A stretch of DNA of 64,000 bases, taken from assembly GCA_017934545.1 (NCBI GenBank), contig JAGBJI010000005.1, forward strand, positions 1-64,000, given 5' to 3'. The notes beneath the pieces were generated by a model. That model saw only the letters and a program-made list of their open reading frames with translations, ran no database searches and was not told the origin of the DNA. Both the position numbers and the translations under genes were made by a program. This stretch comes from Bacteroidales bacterium. Lineage in GTDB: Bacteria; Bacteroidota; Bacteroidia; Bacteroidales; P3. Of the stretch, positions 1 through 9,320 are shown one piece after another (position 1 is the stretch's first letter; every line of letters begins with the position of its first letter).

Positions 1-27
1 CTACCAAATTTTTATACAACTTTTTTA

Positions 28-39
28 CCCCCCCCCCCC
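28..39. repeat. homopolymeric tract of 12 C
   Basis: Twelve consecutive C residues lie in an AT-rich spacer at the left edge of the window. Long G/C homopolymers are prone to slipped-strand length change. No gene is visible on either side within the window, so whether it controls anything to the left cannot be judged. Confidence 0.6.
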
Positions 40-330
40 GTCGCAAATCGCTGTATTTCAGAAAGAAAAATTTTGTTTTAGTTTTTCACAAACTCGTTTC
101 ACTTTGCCAAATCCGCCCTCAAAAACCGCCTTTCAGCACAAAAAAATCAATTTTTTCCCAAAAAGAACATTTTTTTATTTCTTTCTCTACCTTATTATAT
201 ATATGTATCATCCTTTTTTATATTTTTTGCGTTTTTTAATCGCAACTCAATCTCCTTTATCCGCACTTTTACTTCCTTTATTTTCGTTTTTTTATGCCGC
301 CCTATGCGGTAAAAAATTTGCCTTACGGCG

Positions 331-455
331 TTTGGTTTTCGCCCTTTGCGAAAAGAGTTTGAAAAAAACCTATTTTTTTGCCTTAAAAAAATAGGTTTTT
401 TGGGTCAAAAAATCACATTTTTTTGGGATTACTTTCGCAAAGGGCGGAAACCAAA
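331..455. repeat. intergenic element 1: inverted-repeat arms around three 22-23 bp A-tract/T-tract units
   Basis: Arms 331-353 and 433-455 are 23 bp long and complementary at all but one position. Between them are three units of A-run, core and T-run with A-runs starting at 362, 385 and 407 (pitch 23, 22) and cores CCTA, TAGG and TCACA. The last 28 bp (428-455) recur almost unchanged in the elements near 13119-13146 and 22844-22871. It lies downstream of ychF. The rest of the 1-636 spacer is AT-rich; 116-176 may hold a decayed copy, and I see no gene there. Confidence 0.75.
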
Positions 456-571
456 AGGCATTGGGCGGAATTTTTATCATAAAGGGCTGCAACAGAGCGG
501 TTTTTTATTCAAAGAAAAAAGAAAACCCGCCTGATAAAAAAAGAAAAACGAAGTAAAAAATTAAAAAAAGG

Positions 572-611
572 CAAAAAAAAAGATTCCCTTTTAAAGAAAA
601 AAGGGAATCTT
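572..611 (-). terminator. rho-independent terminator of tig-ychF
   Basis: Perfect 13 bp stem (580-592 with 599-611, loop of 6) lies just past the ychF stop on the minus strand. It is followed in that direction by a run of T (A-run 573-580 on the plus strand). Confidence 0.85.
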
Positions 612-636
612 AATACATGAAAAAACAAGTAAATAA

Positions 637-1740
637 TTACACATTAAATCTGAAATGCATAATATCTCCGTCCTGTACCGCATAGTCTTTGCCCTCTACG
701 GAAATTTTTCCTGCCTCGCGGCATGAAGCTTCGCTGCGGTAACGGATGTAATCGTCGTATTTGATGACTTCGGCACGGATAAAACCTTTCTCAAAGTCGG
801 AGTGTATCACGCCCGCACATTGAGGTGCTTTGCTGCCTTTATAAAAAGTCCAAGCGTGAGTTTCCTTCGGTCCGGTAGTGAAGAAAGTTTGCAGGTTAAG
901 GATGTGGTATGCCGCACGTATCAAGCGGTTGACGCCGCTCTCCTGCAAGCCCAACTCCTGCAAAAACATCTGTTTTTCTTCGTAGGTTTCCAATCCTGCA
1001 ATGTCTTCTTCGGTTTTGGCTGCAATGACAAGCACGTCGGCGTTTTCCTCCTGTGCCATTACCTTGACCTTTTCTGTATAAGCATTGCCCGAAACGCACG
1101 AGGCTTCGTCCGTATTGCACACATAGATAACGGGTTTGGAGGTCAAAAGGCACAGTTCTTTGGACAAGGCCTGCTTTTCTTTGTTGTCAAAGGTGACGGT
1201 GCGTGCATTTTTGCCCTGCAACAACACCGCACGGTAAGCATCCAACACTTCCAAAAGGTCTTTGGCCTTTTTGTCGCCGCCCGATTTAGCCGATTTCTCC
1301 GTCTTGGCGTAACGGTTTTCTATGGTTTCAAGGTCTTTGAGTTGAAGTTCCAAATCAATGACTTCCTTGTCACGCAAGGGGTCAACACTGCCGTCAACGT
1401 GGACAATATTGTCATTGTCAAAACAACGCAACACCTGTATAATGGCGTCGCATTCACGTATGTTGCCCAGAAACTTATTTCCCAGCCCCTCGCCTTTAGA
1501 TGCACCTTTGACCAAACCCGCAATGTCCACTATTTCCACCGTTGCGGGTATAATCTTTTCGGGTTTGTCAATTTCGGCCAACGCATTGATACGTTCGTCA
1601 GGCACATTGATAACCCCTACATTGGGTTCTATGGTGCAAAAAGGGAAGTTGGCTGCCTGTGCTTTGGAGTTTGACAGGCAGTTGAACAGAGTGGATTTGC
1701 CTACATTGGGCAATCCGACTATACCGCACTTGAGTGACAT
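637..1740 (-). CDS. ychF: redox-regulated ATPase YchF (OLA1 family)
   Basis: A 367-residue P-loop NTPase of the Obg-related YchF/OLA1 family, which prefers ATP, binds ribosomes and acts in stress responses. The N-terminus carries the P-loop GLPNVGKST. The G3 region is [14 protein letters not shown]. The G4 position is NTDE rather than NKxD, which is the family's hallmark for ATP preference. A TGS-type domain forms the C-terminus (about residues 280-365). Length is normal for the family (about 363). It begins 3 bp after the tig stop, so it is almost certainly co-transcribed with tig, and a strong terminator follows it. Confidence 0.97.
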   Translation of the reverse strand: MSLKCGIVGLPNVGKSTLFNCLSNSKAQAANFPFCTIEPNVGVINVPDERINALAEIDKPEKIIPATVEIVDIAGLVKGASKGEGLGNKFLGNIRECDAIIQVLRCFDNDNIVHVDGSVDPLRDKEVIDLELQLKDLETIENRYAKTEKSAKSGGDKKAKDLLEVLDAYRAVLLQGKNARTVTFDNKEKQALSKELCLLTSKPVIYVCNTDEASCVSGNAYTEKVKVMAQEENADVLVIAAKTEEDIAGLETYEEKQMFLQELGLQESGVNRLIRAAYHILNLQTFFTTGPKETHAWTFYKGSKAPQCAGVIHSDFEKGFIRAEVIKYDDYIRYRSEASCREAGKISVEGKDYAVQDGDIMHFRFNV

Positions 1741-1743
1741 GGG

Positions 1744-3198
1744 TTAAAACAATGACGGTTGTTGTTCTTCTTCTGTTTTCTTCTCTGCTTTGGCAGTTCT
1801 CTTTTTGGCAGGTTTCTTTTCAGTTGCTTCCGCAGGGGACATTTGTTTAAGGAATTCGTCCATGTTTAGTTTCTTTTGCGAAACCTTCATGTTTTGTTTC
1901 AAAACGTCCGTGATTTTGCGGTCAAACAAATAGTTGTAAACCTGTTTTGACTGCTCTCTTTCGTTAAGCATGTTGCGTGCAACGCTGTCCAAGTGTTGTT
2001 CTCTCTCTTTTTTCTGCTCTTCGCTCTCATCCGGCATTGCAGGGAAGTAGGACGGAAGCAATTCGGTCTTATAGTAATTGATTATATCTTCGTCGCCGAC
2101 TTTTATGCCGTATTTTTGTGCTATTTCGCCCTCAATCATCTGCCAACGGATGCCGTCCAAATATTTGTCAAAGTTGTCTTCAATCTTTTTGGCGTCGTCT
2201 TCGCTGTTCGCTGTTGCCTTAAGCCAACGTTTCAAAAACTCTTCAGGCAATTCCATCTTGATACTCTTAACCAATTCTTCGCTTGCCTTGTTCAAAAAAT
2301 ATGTGTCGGCTTCACGTGCATATGCTTTGCAAAGTTCGTCTTTGCATGCCTGTGTGAACGATGCTTCGTCTTTGATGTTTTTATCGGCATATACCCTTGA
2401 GAAAAACTCTTCGTTCATCTCGGCAGGGGTCATACGCTGTATGGTTTCTACGGTAAACTGTGCGTCGGAGTTGAATTCCTTGGCTTCGTCCGTGCTTTTG
2501 CGTAAGAAAGATGCCAAATGGTTAGCGTCTTTCAACGCTTTGGCAGGTTTGAACGTGATAACGCTGTCTTTTTTCTTGCCGATGAACTGTTTTTTTACAG
2601 TAGCCAACGCTATGCGTTCAACATACATCGTGGTCTTGGTGTCAATGCCGTTTTCCATAGGCGCACCGTCTTCGCCCAACTGCACCAAGCGGCCGTATAC
2701 CATGTCTTTTTCGCCTATGGTTTCGGGCGATTCCACTTTGCCGAAACGCATTCTTTGGTCTTCAATGAACTTGTCCAACATCTGTTGTGTAGGTTCTATG
2801 TCGTAAAGGTCTGCTTTGTGTTTGGAAAGGTTCAACTCAAACTCGGGTTGGCATGCTATGTCAAAATAGAACGTAAACTCCGTGTCTTTATCCCAATCGG
2901 CTTTCGGAGTTTTTTCATCGTTTGCCAACGGTGAACCCAAAACCTTTATCTTGTTTTCGTCTATAAACTTGTACAAACCGTCCGACATAGCCCGTTCAAT
3001 CTGCTGTGCTTTGAGTTGGGTTCCGTACATCTTTTTGACCATTGACACAGGAACCTGTCCGGGACGGAATCCCGGTACGCTCATCTTCTTTCTCTGTTCT
3101 TTGAGTTGTTTTTCTACTTGAGCCTGATAGTCGTTAGCCTCTATCTCCACCTTGACCAAAGAGGTCAAATTTCCGTTTTTTTCCTGACTTACTTTCAT
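1744..3198 (-). CDS. tig: trigger factor-like ribosome-associated chaperone
   Basis: A 484-residue trigger factor, the ribosome-bound chaperone that meets nascent chains. The N-terminal ribosome-binding domain (about 1-150) carries the signature region [10 protein letters not shown] near residue 42. A divergent FKBP-like middle part (about 155-245) and a long helical C-terminal domain follow. The extreme C-terminus is a Lys/Glu-rich tail (about 455-484), longer than in proteobacterial homologues. The minus-strand -7 box at 3253-3260 lies 55 bp upstream. It is the first gene of a tig-ychF operon. Confidence 0.93.
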   Translation of the reverse strand: MKVSQEKNGNLTSLVKVEIEANDYQAQVEKQLKEQRKKMSVPGFRPGQVPVSMVKKMYGTQLKAQQIERAMSDGLYKFIDENKIKVLGSPLANDEKTPKADWDKDTEFTFYFDIACQPEFELNLSKHKADLYDIEPTQQMLDKFIEDQRMRFGKVESPETIGEKDMVYGRLVQLGEDGAPMENGIDTKTTMYVERIALATVKKQFIGKKKDSVITFKPAKALKDANHLASFLRKSTDEAKEFNSDAQFTVETIQRMTPAEMNEEFFSRVYADKNIKDEASFTQACKDELCKAYAREADTYFLNKASEELVKSIKMELPEEFLKRWLKATANSEDDAKKIEDNFDKYLDGIRWQMIEGEIAQKYGIKVGDEDIINYYKTELLPSYFPAMPDESEEQKKEREQHLDSVARNMLNEREQSKQVYNYLFDRKITDVLKQNMKVSQKKLNMDEFLKQMSPAEATEKKPAKKRTAKAEKKTEEEQQPSLF

Positions 3199-3252
3199 TT
3201 TATTCTTTTACTTATATATTTTAATTCTCTCTTTTTTTACCTTTATTTATAT

Positions 3253-3260
3253 CAAATATA
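3253..3260 (-). promoter_or_regulatory. Bacteroidetes -7 box for tig
   Basis: The minus strand reads TATATTTG, matching TAnnTTTG, 55 bp before the tig start. No clear -33 element was assigned in this T-rich region. Confidence 0.5.
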
Positions 3261-3291
3261 TTCTTTGATTTTTTATCTTCTTTTTTTATTA

Positions 3292-3397
3292 TTTGAATGT
3301 ACCTTTTAATTCTTGTGATTTGCTTTTTTATTTATTTTGAATGTATTTTTAATTCCTTTTTTTCTTGTTTCTTTTTTATTTGAATGTATTTTTAATT
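3292..3397. repeat. three direct copies of a ~19 bp motif at 43-44 bp spacing
   Basis: The sequence TTTGAATGTA followed by TTTAATT or a close variant begins at 3292, 3336 and 3379, in the T-rich spacer upstream of tig. The spacing of 44 and 43 bp is about twice the 22 bp pitch of the other spacer repeats in this window. Low sequence complexity makes chance a real possibility. Confidence 0.5.
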
Positions 3398-3446
3398 GTT
3401 TAAAATCTTGTTTTTTCTGTAATAAAAGGCGGAATAAAGACGGGTT

Positions 3447-4457
3447 TTATTGAGTAAAACCTATGTCCATTGCGTATATCATGGCTTTTAAATCAGAGTC
3501 CACCTGTTTGTCTGCGAATTTTTTGCTGATGTGTGTACGCCGTGCGGCAAACAAGCCCACACCTCCGTCAATATTGCTGTACACAGGAGTAAAGGTAAGG
3601 GAGTTTTGGCTTTGGTTATTGACCGACATATAGTCGTACATTGACAAATCGCAGGCTAAAACACGCACTTCAAAAGGAGCGGAAGCATACCACTTAATGC
3701 CGCTCTGCCCTTCCAAAACTTTTAAGCCCGAAAGTATTTCGCCCAAGGTTATATCCGCCTGCATTCTCCACGACGATGACGAAGAATTAATCTTTTTTGT
3801 CAGCGGTATATCCACGTATTTAAGCACCGAGTTCTGCGAATAGTTGAACCGTATCACTACTTGATATTGTTTTCCGACTTGGTTCAAGGCTAAATGCTGC
3901 ACATCGGTGTTGGTCCATTCGGTGCGTATTTTGTTTTGTTCTTTATCCGTAGCTTGAATTGAAGAAGCAAACGTACCCATTTGCACGGAATAGTCGGACA
4001 AAAGCCTTGCCCCCGACATTGCAACGGTGCATGTCTTCATGTTTGTCACTTCCAAACGGCAGTACATGTTGTAATTAAGTTTGCCTTTGGTTATGCAATA
4101 GTAAAGAGGTATGTCATCGCCTTGATAAAATCCGTTTCCGCCCGCAGAATGCGTGGTATAAGCAAAGTTGAAGGTGTCTATAACGTTGTTAGTGTCCCAT
4201 GTATAGTAAGTAAACATCCTTACACGCAGTTCGTCCGCCTTGTAGTAAAGACTGTCTTTGACTTTGGCGTTCTCAACGGCGTTTCCCCTGCCGTAGAACC
4301 GTTTTTCAACCCTTACAAATGTGGTGTCATCGTCTTGGTCTATCAAAGAGTATACAACCATCTGCTCACTCCACGGTTCGTTCGGGTCAAAGTCAACGTC
4401 ACAAGCCGTAAAGGCAACCGCAGAAAACAGGATAAAAATTACAAACAATCTTCTCAT
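3447..4457 (-). CDS. putative outer-membrane or periplasmic lipoprotein (possibly DUF4249-like)
   Basis: A 336-residue protein with a lipoprotein signal: a hydrophobic stretch MRRLFVIFILFSAVAFTAC ending in a lipobox Cys at residue 19. The rest is beta-rich with short early strands (SEQMVVYSLIDQDDDTTFVRVEKRF), which recalls DUF4249 lipoproteins of Bacteroidetes. I cannot confirm that family by eye. A minus-strand -7 box at 4486-4493 lies 29 bp upstream. It precedes tig in the same direction, but the 248 bp gap and the separate tig promoter argue against one operon. Function unknown. Confidence 0.8.
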   Translation of the reverse strand: MRRLFVIFILFSAVAFTACDVDFDPNEPWSEQMVVYSLIDQDDDTTFVRVEKRFYGRGNAVENAKVKDSLYYKADELRVRMFTYYTWDTNNVIDTFNFAYTTHSAGGNGFYQGDDIPLYYCITKGKLNYNMYCRLEVTNMKTCTVAMSGARLLSDYSVQMGTFASSIQATDKEQNKIRTEWTNTDVQHLALNQVGKQYQVVIRFNYSQNSVLKYVDIPLTKKINSSSSSWRMQADITLGEILSGLKVLEGQSGIKWYASAPFEVRVLACDLSMYDYMSVNNQSQNSLTFTPVYSNIDGGVGLFAARRTHISKKFADKQVDSDLKAMIYAMDIGFTQ

Positions 4458-4485
4458 ATCCTTAACTTTGCATAAAATGAAGTTG

Positions 4486-4493
4486 CAAAAATA
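4486..4493 (-). promoter_or_regulatory. -7 box for the lipoprotein gene at 3447-4457
   Basis: The minus strand reads TATTTTTG, 29 bp before the start codon. Confidence 0.55.
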
Positions 4494-4590
4494 AGCATTT
4501 TTTAGTTAACTCCGTTATTATTAGCCGTTTTTTTTCATTATCACTCCGACGATAAAACACAAAAAACATATGTTTTCAAATTTTTTTGCC

Positions 4591-4598
4591 TATCTTTG
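4591..4598 (+). promoter_or_regulatory. -7 box for the pyrK-pyrD unit
   Basis: TATCTTTG matches TAnnTTTG, 27 bp before the pyrK start codon. Confidence 0.6.
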
Positions 4599-4624
4599 CA
4601 GACAGAAAAACATTATAAACAACA

Positions 4625-5383
4625 ATGAAATACATCAAAGAGTTATCGGTCACGGCCAATGAGCAGCTTAACGAAGGTTGTTTTCTCTTAAAGTTGAAAT
4701 CCGATACGGCTTTGCCCGAAATATTTGCGGGTCAGTTTGTCAACATACAGGCAAAAAACGTAGCCGACCGTATATTACGCCGTCCGATAAGCATACACGA
4801 CGTTGATTATTCAACCAACGAATTGTCGGTAGTAATACAAAAAGTAGGCAAAAGCACTGCCGAACTTTCAAAAGTCAAAGTCAACGGCACGCTTTCCGTA
4901 ATTTATCCGTTGGGAAACTCATTCCCGCTGAACGAAGCCAACCCTTTGCTTATAGGAGGAGGCGTAGGAGCGGCACCGCTTTACTATTTGGCACGGCAAT
5001 ACAATGCCAAAGGCATAAAACCCCACGTTTTGATAGGTGCAAGGACTGAAAAGCAATTGTTCTGTACAGAAAAATTCAAACAGGTTTCACATATGCACAT
5101 ATCAACACAAGACGGTTCGTGCGGCGAAAAAGGTTTGGTGACGGAAAACTCCGTAATCAAAGAAGAATTTTCTTCATTCATCACCTGCGGACCGCAGGTG
5201 ATGATGAAAGCTTTGGCACAAAAAGCCAAAGAAAAGAACATAAAATGTTACGTTTCGCTGGAAAACCGCATGGCTTGCGGCATAGGGGCATGTCTTTGCT
5301 GCGTATGCCAGACCAAAAGCGACGGAAACCAATGCGTTTGCAGCGAAGGAGCGGTGTTTGACGCAGACAATTTAATTTGGTAA
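4625..5383 (+). CDS. pyrK: dihydroorotate dehydrogenase B, electron-transfer subunit
   Basis: A 252-residue iron-sulfur flavoprotein that passes electrons from dihydroorotate dehydrogenase B to NAD+ in pyrimidine synthesis. The FAD-binding barrel holds RRPISIHDVD near residue 57. The nucleotide-binding half starts with LIGGGVGAAPL near residue 109. The [2Fe-2S] ligands are in the C-terminal CGIGACLCCVC segment plus a later Cys (QCVC). It lies 6 bp upstream of pyrD, its functional partner, so the two are translated together. Start ATG at 4625 fits the promoter distance. Confidence 0.96.
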   Translation: MKYIKELSVTANEQLNEGCFLLKLKSDTALPEIFAGQFVNIQAKNVADRILRRPISIHDVDYSTNELSVVIQKVGKSTAELSKVKVNGTLSVIYPLGNSFPLNEANPLLIGGGVGAAPLYYLARQYNAKGIKPHVLIGARTEKQLFCTEKFKQVSHMHISTQDGSCGEKGLVTENSVIKEEFSSFITCGPQVMMKALAQKAKEKNIKCYVSLENRMACGIGACLCCVCQTKSDGNQCVCSEGAVFDADNLIW

Positions 5384-5389
5384 ACGACA

Positions 5390-6307
5390 ATGGCAAATAC
5401 AGATACAAGATTAAGGTGTTCGGTGGGCAGTCTTAAGTTGAAAAACCCCGTTCTTACTGCCTCGGGAACGTTCGGTTACGGCACCGAATACGCAGATTTC
5501 ATGGACTTAAACTCGTTAGGAGGCATCATAGTCAAGGGTACTACCTTGCAAAGACGCGAAGGCAACCCCTACCCACGCCTTGCGGAAACCCCGATGGGCA
5601 TGATAAACGCAGTGGGTTTGCAAAACAAGGGCGTGGATTATTTTTGCGAACATATATATAATGGTATAAAAGACACGAACGAAAACATCATTGTAAACGT
5701 TTCGGGTTCAAGCATTGAGGAGTATTGTTCGGTGGCGGAGAAGATAAACAATTTGGAGAAAATTCCCGCAATAGAGTTGAACATATCGTGTCCCAACGTA
5801 AAAAAAGGCGGAATGGGTTTCGGCGTAGACAGTGAAATGGCTTTTGAAGTGGTGTCGCATGTAAGGCAAGTCTACAAAAAACATCTTATAGTCAAACTTA
5901 CGCCCAATGTTACGGATATTGTTGCCATTGCAAAGAGCGTTGAAAAGGCGGGAGCGGACTCTGTGTCGTTGATAAACACGGTATTGGCAATGGCAGTTGA
6001 CGCCGAAAAACAACAAGCCGTACTTTCAACCGTCACAGGCGGCTTAAGCGGCCCGGCAATCAAGCCCATAGCCTTGCGGTGTGTGTGGCAGGTGTCACAC
6101 AATGTAGGTATACCCGTCATAGGAATAGGAGGCATAAGCACGGCTGAAGATGTTGCGGAATTTATGCTTGCAGGTGCAAGTGCAGTTGAAGTAGGTACGG
6201 CTAATTTTATCAACCCCAAAGTTTGCAGTGAGATTATTGCAGGGCTTTCGGCGTACCTTGACCGTCACCATACGGACAGTATAACCGAACTGATAGGCAA
6301 AATATAA
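5390..6307 (+). CDS. pyrD: dihydroorotate dehydrogenase B, catalytic subunit
   Basis: A 305-residue FMN-dependent TIM-barrel enzyme oxidising dihydroorotate to orotate, the fourth step of UMP synthesis. The N-terminal substrate and FMN region has [13 protein letters not shown]. The conserved NISCPN segment is near residue 132, and the phosphate-binding loop [11 protein letters not shown] is near residue 238. Length and the adjacent pyrK identify the class 1B, NAD-linked form. The sugar nucleotidyltransferase begins 24 bp after it on the same strand and may be co-transcribed. Confidence 0.96.
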   Translation: MANTDTRLRCSVGSLKLKNPVLTASGTFGYGTEYADFMDLNSLGGIIVKGTTLQRREGNPYPRLAETPMGMINAVGLQNKGVDYFCEHIYNGIKDTNENIIVNVSGSSIEEYCSVAEKINNLEKIPAIELNISCPNVKKGGMGFGVDSEMAFEVVSHVRQVYKKHLIVKLTPNVTDIVAIAKSVEKAGADSVSLINTVLAMAVDAEKQQAVLSTVTGGLSGPAIKPIALRCVWQVSHNVGIPVIGIGGISTAEDVAEFMLAGASAVEVGTANFINPKVCSEIIAGLSAYLDRHHTDSITELIGKI

Positions 6308-6331
6308 CAATAATTATATAAAACAAAAACC

Positions 6332-7336
6332 ATGAACATAATCATACCAATGGCGGGAATGGGTAAGAGGCTTCGCCCGCATACACTTACAACAGCCAAA
6401 CCTCTTATCAAAGTCTGCGGACAGGAAATAGTCAAAATACTTTGCAGGGAAATTGTCAAAACATGCGGAGTAAAGGTTGACAACATAGGCTTCGTTGTCG
6501 GCAATTTCGGACAAGAAGTTGAGCAGGAGTTGATAAACGTTGCCCAATCGTTAGGTGCAAACGGCAAAATATACCATCAACACGTTGCATTAGGCACTGC
6601 CGACGCTATTTGGCAGGCCCGCGAGATTTTAGAGGGCAACACCGTGGTGGCATTCGCCGATACACTGTTTGACGCAAGCTTTACAATGGATTTATCCAAA
6701 GACGGAATCATTTGGACTTCGCACGTAGAAAATCCTTCTGCGTTCGGAGTGGTGAAAAAAGACGGCAGCAGCGGCAAGATAACGGCGTTTGTGGAAAAGC
6801 CGAAGGAGTTTGTAAGCAACGAAGCTATAATAGGTATATATTATTTCAGACAAGGCGAGAAGTTGTACAACGAAATTCAGCGTTTGATTGACAACAACAT
6901 AATGCACGGCGGCGAATATCAATTGACGGATTGCCTTGACAATATGTTGAAAAGCGGATTTTCGTTTACTACGGAAACGGTTAAACAGTGGTTGGACTGC
7001 GGAAACAAAGACGCAGTGGTGAACACAAACCGTCAGTTGTTGGGTCTGCCTATGGGATTGGACACTGTACACAGTACGGTACACTGCATCAATTCCCGCA
7101 TTATAGAACCGTGCTACATAGGAGCGAATGTTGTGTTGGAAAATTCAATAATCGGTCCTTATGTTTCAGCCGAAGACAACACCGTAATCAAAAACTCCGT
7201 CATTGAAAACTCCGTTATCGCCCACGACTCTGTGATAGAAAACGCTGTATTGACCAATTCAATGATTGGAAACAACGCCGTACTGACACGCAAAAGCGAA
7301 GAACTGTCATTAGGTGCATTTTCCGTAACTGAATAA
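6332..7336 (+). CDS. sugar-phosphate nucleotidyltransferase with left-handed beta-helix tail
   Basis: A 334-residue nucleotidyltransferase. The N-terminal half (about 1-230) has the pyrophosphorylase signature GMGKRLRPHTLTTAKPL near residue 11 and a FADTLFD metal-site region near residue 109. The C-terminal quarter is a hexapeptide-repeat beta-helix (I-I-E-P-C-Y-I-G-A-N-V-V, then repeated ENSVI steps). It would make an NDP-sugar from a sugar-1-phosphate. The sugar and nucleotide (for example dTDP-glucose, UDP-glucose or GDP-heptose) cannot be fixed from the sequence. It may feed surface polysaccharide synthesis. A terminator follows. Confidence 0.85.
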   Translation: MNIIIPMAGMGKRLRPHTLTTAKPLIKVCGQEIVKILCREIVKTCGVKVDNIGFVVGNFGQEVEQELINVAQSLGANGKIYHQHVALGTADAIWQAREILEGNTVVAFADTLFDASFTMDLSKDGIIWTSHVENPSAFGVVKKDGSSGKITAFVEKPKEFVSNEAIIGIYYFRQGEKLYNEIQRLIDNNIMHGGEYQLTDCLDNMLKSGFSFTTETVKQWLDCGNKDAVVNTNRQLLGLPMGLDTVHSTVHCINSRIIEPCYIGANVVLENSIIGPYVSAEDNTVIKNSVIENSVIAHDSVIENAVLTNSMIGNNAVLTRKSEELSLGAFSVTE

Positions 7337-7360
7337 TCACATTTCTTTTAAACAAAACCA

Positions 7361-7389
7361 TAAGCCGACACTGCAAAAGTGCCGGCTTA
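7361..7389 (+). terminator. terminator after the nucleotidyltransferase gene
   Basis: An 11 bp stem with one mismatch (7362-7372 with 7378-7388, loop of 5) lies 25 bp after the stop codon. A second short GC hairpin at 7416-7426, flanked by an A-run and a T-run, follows and may back it up. Confidence 0.75.
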
Positions 7390-7410
7390 TTATATATAAA
7401 TATATGTATA

Positions 7411-7431
7411 AAAAAGCCGCAGCGGCGTTTT
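7411..7431. terminator. second small hairpin with A-run and T-run flanks
   Basis: GCCGC-A-GCGGC at 7416-7426 has A-rich sequence before it and T-rich sequence after, so it could end transcription in either direction. The loop is only one base, so the real stem probably has four pairs plus a larger loop. Confidence 0.45.
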
Positions 7432-7441
7432 TATATTGCAA

Positions 7442-7454
7442 GCAAACGGTTTGC
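7442..7454. repeat. 13 bp palindrome GCAAACGGTTTGC
   Basis: A perfect odd-centred palindrome upstream of the TPR lipoprotein gene. It resembles the four palindromes TGCAAAACSGTTTTGCA arrayed upstream of dnaE at 55407-55494. It could be a lone unit of that family or an operator. Confidence 0.4.
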
Positions 7455-7501
7455 AAAAGCAAATTTTACTTAAAATATCACCGTGTTTTGACAAAAATCT
7501 T

Positions 7502-7509
7502 TAACTTTG
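7502..7509 (+). promoter_or_regulatory. -7 box for the TPR lipoprotein gene
   Basis: TAACTTTG lies 32 bp before the start codon at 7542. Confidence 0.6.
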
Positions 7510-7541
7510 CATTTTTCAAACAACGAAACATTATATTTTAA

Positions 7542-9161
7542 ATGAAAAGAAGTCTGTTTACAATAACAGTAGTTGCATTGGTTTTGCTTTGTTCATGTTC
7601 TTCAGGCAGAAAGAGTGCAAAAACCGATACAAACAAAGAAGATTTTGTTATCAATTCCATGATGATTGATGCCGTAACGGCATTGGACAACGCCGACTTT
7701 CAGAAAGCGGAAAATCTTTATCAGCAAATATTAACCAAAGACCGCAACAATGCTGCGGCGTTGTACTATTTGTCAAGTCTTGCTTTCCAACAACAAGACC
7801 TTGCAAAGAGTATTGATTACGGCAAACAGGCAATAAAAAACAACGATACTAATATTTGGTACAAACTTCAGTTGGCTGAAATCTTTCTTTCCTCACAAAA
7901 CTACGACGAAGCCGCCGCCGTGATGGAGAAAGTGGTAAAACAACAACCCGAAGTCTTGGAATATTGGCAGCAATTGGAGAGTATATACCACGTAAAAAAC
8001 GATTTCAAAGGCGAGATAGCCACTTTGGACAAAATGGAGAAGCGTTTCGGGGTGAACGAGATGACTTCCATGATAAAATACAACCTTTACAAAGAAAAAG
8101 GCGATAACCTTAAAGCCGAACAACAGATAATCAACCTTACCAAAGCCTACCCTTCACAAAGCAAATATTGGTCTATACTTGCCGAAATGAAGATGAAAGA
8201 GAAAAAATATGACAAAGCGTTTGAATATTACAAGAAAGTGGAGGAATTGGACCCTGAAAACGATTTGTTGAATTTCACTTATGCCAACTACTATTTGGTA
8301 AAACAAAACGACGATTCGCTGTATTACTACCTGAAAAAAGCCGTATCGCAGGAAGAAATAGATTTTCAGACAAAGATAAACATACTGTTCACCGTATACC
8401 AAGACAAAGTCGACACCGATACCGTGGCGTTCAGACGGTTTTTCTCTTTATTGGAAACCATGCGAAGCACGTCCGACACATCTTCGTGTCAACTTTGGAG
8501 CATGTTGAATTTGGGTTATATGAGGCAGCAAAACTTTTTGCAGGGAGCCTATTCCGCACAAAAAGCCGTTGAGTTGGGTTGCAACAATTTTGATTTATAC
8601 ACCAATTGGCTTTATGCCTTGAGTACGTTTGCTCCGTCAGAAGTTATAATACAAACGGCGGACCAAGCAATAGAAACATACCCCGAACAACCTTTGCCTT
8701 ATTTGTTCAAAGGCGTAAACCAAGAATTGTTGCACGACTACGAAAACGCCGTTCAGACCCTGACAATCGGACTTAACCGAACGGGCAAGGACAAAGAAAT
8801 GAAAGAAGACTTTTATATGAATCTCGGCGATTGCTATCACGCCTTGGGAAACAAAGAAGAATGCTACAAAAACTATGAACAGGTGCTGCTGTTGAACCCT
8901 GACAACTATGCCGTGTTGAACAATTACGCTTATTATCTGTCGTTGGACAAAAAGGATTTGAACACTGCATTGGAATATTCCCGCAAGGCAGCGGAAAAAT
9001 ACCCCGACAATCTCAATTTTGTAGACACTTATGCGTGGGTGTTGTATCAATTGGGCAGATACAACGAAGCAAAAAACGTATTGGAAAATGTCATCTCTTT
9101 AAGGCAACAGTGGTCTGAAACATTGGAAAACCACTACAAAGAAATATTAAACAAGCTTTAA
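7542..9161 (+). CDS. TPR-repeat lipoprotein
   Basis: A 539-residue protein with a lipoprotein signal (MKRSLFTITVVALVLLCSC; Cys17 or Cys19 as acceptor) and then almost only tetratricopeptide repeats. Repeat cues include ALDNADFQKAENLYQQIL, AALYYLSSLAFQQQDLAKSI and NYAYYLSLDKKDLNTALEYS. TPR lipoproteins are scaffolds at the outer membrane or periplasm, and several in Bacteroidetes serve type IX secretion or envelope assembly, but nothing here fixes a partner. It has its own promoter and stands alone. Confidence 0.88.
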   Translation: MKRSLFTITVVALVLLCSCSSGRKSAKTDTNKEDFVINSMMIDAVTALDNADFQKAENLYQQILTKDRNNAAALYYLSSLAFQQQDLAKSIDYGKQAIKNNDTNIWYKLQLAEIFLSSQNYDEAAAVMEKVVKQQPEVLEYWQQLESIYHVKNDFKGEIATLDKMEKRFGVNEMTSMIKYNLYKEKGDNLKAEQQIINLTKAYPSQSKYWSILAEMKMKEKKYDKAFEYYKKVEELDPENDLLNFTYANYYLVKQNDDSLYYYLKKAVSQEEIDFQTKINILFTVYQDKVDTDTVAFRRFFSLLETMRSTSDTSSCQLWSMLNLGYMRQQNFLQGAYSAQKAVELGCNNFDLYTNWLYALSTFAPSEVIIQTADQAIETYPEQPLPYLFKGVNQELLHDYENAVQTLTIGLNRTGKDKEMKEDFYMNLGDCYHALGNKEECYKNYEQVLLLNPDNYAVLNNYAYYLSLDKKDLNTALEYSRKAAEKYPDNLNFVDTYAWVLYQLGRYNEAKNVLENVISLRQQWSETLENHYKEILNKL

Positions 9162-9272
9162 CCGCCGTTTTTCGCTTAAAAAAACACTGAAAACAATCAT
9201 CACAAAATTGTTATTTGCAGATTTTCAAACAAAAAAACTGCAAAACATTGTGGTTTTTACATATTTTATTTA

Positions 9273-9280
9273 TAACTTTG
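9273..9280 (+). promoter_or_regulatory. -7 box for the BspA-like gene
   Basis: TAACTTTG lies 40 bp before the start codon. A TTG at 9248-9250 is a possible -33 element, 22 bp upstream. Confidence 0.6.
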
Positions 9281-9320
9281 CAAAAAATTAACAACAAAAT
9301 CTGTAAAAAAGTATATAAAT

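Noticed and set aside
104-534. Two open frames in the left spacer
   Set aside because: Phe/Lys-rich translations come from poly-A and poly-T tracts of repeat element 1 and its surroundings; no ribosome site, no protein-like composition.
802-1674. 290-codon open frame opposite ychF
   Set aside because: Antisense shadow of a clear, motif-rich ychF gene.
4463-4470. Plus-strand TAACTTTG near the start of the lipoprotein gene
   Set aside because: It matches the -7 consensus but a closer box at 4591-4598 serves pyrK; probably chance in AT-rich sequence.
7361-7454. Riboswitch upstream of the TPR lipoprotein gene
   Set aside because: The two hairpins lie upstream of the promoter box and act as terminators of the preceding gene; no known aptamer pattern is seen.
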